This document shows, one piece after another, positions 62,467 to 64,000 of a stretch of DNA of 64,000 bases. This stretch comes from Emiliania huxleyi CCMP1516 (taxonomy: Eukaryota; Haptophyta; Isochrysidales; Noelaerhabdaceae). Every line of letters starts with the position of its first letter. The stretch's first letter is position 1. The position numbers and the translations under genes are program-made. Below the pieces are notes generated by a model, which worked only from the letters and a program-made list of their open reading frames with translations, searched no databases and was not told where the DNA came from. The stretch is from positions 140,256-204,255 of the forward strand of contig NW_005196755.1 of assembly GCF_000372725.1 (NCBI RefSeq), read 5' to 3'.

Positions 62467-64000
62467 TCACAAGCGCGATAGGTCGCGGCCAAAGACGCGC
62501 GCCTTTGCCCAATCCACCGCAACCAGAATCCGGTTGCGCAGCCCGTACTGCTTGCTCAGGTAGACGCTGCGCCACAGCGCGAACCCCGCCTCCCCGGCCC
62601 CCTTGACCTTCTTGCCGCCCTCGTCGCCGCCGACCGCGATCTGGACGAGCGCCTCGCTCTTCCCGACGTAGGCGAGGATGCCGAGGTTGAGAAAGGTGAA
62701 GGGCGGCGCGAGCCCTTCCTTCGACCGGGCCAGGCTGCTCAGACCGTGCCGCAGCGTGCGCTCTCCCGGCGCTCCGGGCGTCAGCTTCGGCGGCCCGTCC
62801 CCGCCCCCGAAGTCATACCCGTCCGCGACGAGCCGCCCGAGGTAGGTGCCCGCCTGGGAAGCCACTTGCGCGGTGGCCGGGTACGGCGACCCGACGACGT
62901 GCGCGCAGTCGCCAAAGGCAAACACGCCCGGCGCACCCGCCACGCGCAGCCACGAGTCGACAGCGAGACGCCCCCGCGCCTCGTCGGCATGCGCCGCCTG
63001 GGCGGGCAGCGCCTCGGCCGTCCTCCGCACAAAATCGAGCGTGCCTAGCCATCAGCCATGAAGTGTGAACAATGCATTCTGCCAATCTTGGCCGATATCG
63101 GCCGAGTAACAAGGTCGAGCGTGCCGATGCCGGCTGCCCACAGGGAGAGGGCGTACCGGATCGAGGATCCGTCCGAGAGCAGGACCTCCTCCTCGGTCAC
63201 CTAGGTATTGATTACTGACCACTCCTCCTACACGTACTCATTGAGGAAAGAGCCGGACCTCCTCCTTGCCCACCTCCCGCACGCCCGCACTCAGCCGCAC
63301 GTCGATGGCGATGCCCTGCTCGTCCGACCGCAGCTTCTGCAGCGCCGCCTCCTGCAGGTCCCCGTCGAACGCCATCAGCACCTTGTCGGACGCCTCCAGC
63401 AGCACCACCCGCACGAACCGCTGCAGGTCCTCGTACAGCCGAGGGACGTCCTGCGCCACAATTACAACTGGTTGATGACATCAATTGATGAAGTAGTTCA
63501 CACTCGTACAGCCGAGGGGCGTCCTGCGCCACAAAGTCGCGCAGCTCGCCGCACAGCTCGACGCCGGTCGGCCCCGCGCCGATCACCACGAAGGTGAGCT
63601 TCTCCTGCTCGAGTACTTCAATACCGATGAATTATTCAGTCACGGGCGGTAGCTCACCACGAGCCTGCGCTTCTCCCTCCGCTGCTCCTCGCTCAGGCCG
63701 GGCAGCGAGGCCTGCTCGAGCAACGGATGCCTCAAGTTGGTCGTGGTCTGCCGCGATCTCCCCATATCTCCTCTCATCTCCGCATATTTCCCGACGAGGC
63801 CTGGCGTAGCCACATCTCCCCGCATCTCCTCTCATCTCCGCATATCTCCCGACGAGGCCTGGCGTAGCCATATCTCCCCATGTCTCCTCTCATCTCCGCA
63901 TATCTCCCGACGAGGCCTGCTCGAAGGCGTAGCCCAGCTGCTCGCGAAACGCAATCGCGTCCGAGAGCTGCTTCATGAACAGGCAGTGCTCCTTGACTCC
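62467..64000 (-). CDS. Type II NADH dehydrogenase (NDH-2), 5' end outside window
   Basis: Single-subunit, rotenone-insensitive NADH:quinone oxidoreductase of mitochondria or plastids. The frame enters as EHCLFMKQLSDAIAFREQLG, then SLPGLSEEQRRE. The second dinucleotide fold is LTFVVIGAGPTGVELCGELR, then VRVVLLEASDKVLMAFDGDL and IRYALSLWAAGIGTLDFV. The FAD-binding end is GVFAFGDCAHVVG with PATAQVASQAGTYLGRLV. The C-terminal membrane helix region is PFTFLNLGILAYVGKSEALV, then LWRSVYLSKQYGLRNRILVA and VFGRDLSRL-stop at 62467-62469. All hallmark motifs are in order. At least five introns are mirrored: around 63057-63110, 63190-63260, 63455-63525, 63600-63670 and 63700-63920. No EF-hand is visible in the part seen. 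Confidence 0.9.
63745..63925 (-). repeat. ~60-bp tandem repeat forming an NDH-2 intron
   Basis: Three copies of GGCCTCGTCGGGA(G/A)ATATGC plus GGAGATGAGAGGAGA and a GGCTACGCC word. The first words derive from exon sequence encoding GYAFEQA. The intron ends CGAGCAG before GCCTCGCTGCCCGGCCTGAG. Confidence 0.82.

Overview
The window reads as nuclear DNA from a very GC-rich, flagellated eukaryotic alga. A haptophyte-like organism with a plastid of secondary origin is my best guess; pelagophyte or dinoflagellate-like lineages are alternatives. The evidence is as follows. Genes are split by many tiny introns, often with GC-AG and apparently GA-AG borders. A centriole/cilium protein (CEP120) is present. 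Organelle-type proteins (LepA, a YCII protein, a MIF family member) carry hydrophobic signal plus transit-like N-termini. There are no bacterial operons, and intergenic DNA is full of retroelement debris and microsatellites. Species assignment is inference only.

Layout. 1-6001 (-): CEP120-like gene, 3' end outside the window. 7407-9458 (+): YCII-domain protein with a targeting leader. 9.6-12.2 kb: repeat-rich, with a decayed tyrosine recombinase. 12.5-13.9 kb (+): secreted protein made of two nearly identical 217-residue units. 14.1-14.4 kb: broken MYND finger. 14.8-16.5 kb (-): short-repeat/coiled-coil protein. 16.7-17.5 kb: 3' end of a retroelement with an RNase H domain. 17.7-18.9 kb (+): short-chain dehydrogenase. 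20.7-22.0 kb (+): membrane-anchored Cys-rich protein. 22.5-23.8 kb: retroelement tail, leucine-rich-repeat fragment, dispersed ORF fragment. 23.8-24.4 kb (+): MIF-like tautomerase. 25.5-28.6 kb (-): TOD1/MUCI70 (DUF616)-type glycosyltransferase with a huge intronic minisatellite. 29.2-32.8 kb (+): LepA/EF4. 33.6-34.6 kb (-): GST-fold protein. 36.2-36.4 kb (-): metallothionein-like tail-anchored microprotein. 36.8-37.7 kb (-): coiled coil. 38.0-39.0 kb: element with perfect 33-bp terminal inverted repeats. 41.7-42.3 kb (+): small intronless protein. 42.6-48.8 kb (-): a single gene that appears to fuse a NOA1/YqeH-like circularly permuted GTPase to a DIS3L2-like exoribonuclease. 50.1-51.4 kb (-): Gly/Pro/Tyr-rich secreted protein. 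51.6-55.8 kb: repeat debris plus one unrecognised gene. 56.2-62.0 kb (+): long acidic nuclear-type protein. 62.5-64.0 kb (-): type II NADH dehydrogenase, 5' end outside the window.

The most striking signal is in the introns. Where a conserved protein family fixes the splicing (LepA, NDH-2, the DIS3L2 part, CEP120, MIF), most introns begin with a 15-34 nt near-copy of the sequence that follows the intron. Between the two copies lies a short filler of one of a few recurring kinds: an AT-rich TTAATTAA-type filler, a roughly 40-nt GTGTGAACGGCGTCTCTTCAC element found eight times in four genes, a roughly 65-nt hairpin-containing element found three times in two genes, or an array of 10-11 bp units. 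Some introns are amplified in tandem: 69 bp x 4 in lepA and 71 bp x 12-13 in the glycosyltransferase gene. This looks like an active intron-birth (introner-like) process caught at several stages.

Intron-bearing gene coordinates are start-to-stop spans on the stated strand, and exon borders are given only where protein conservation supports them.
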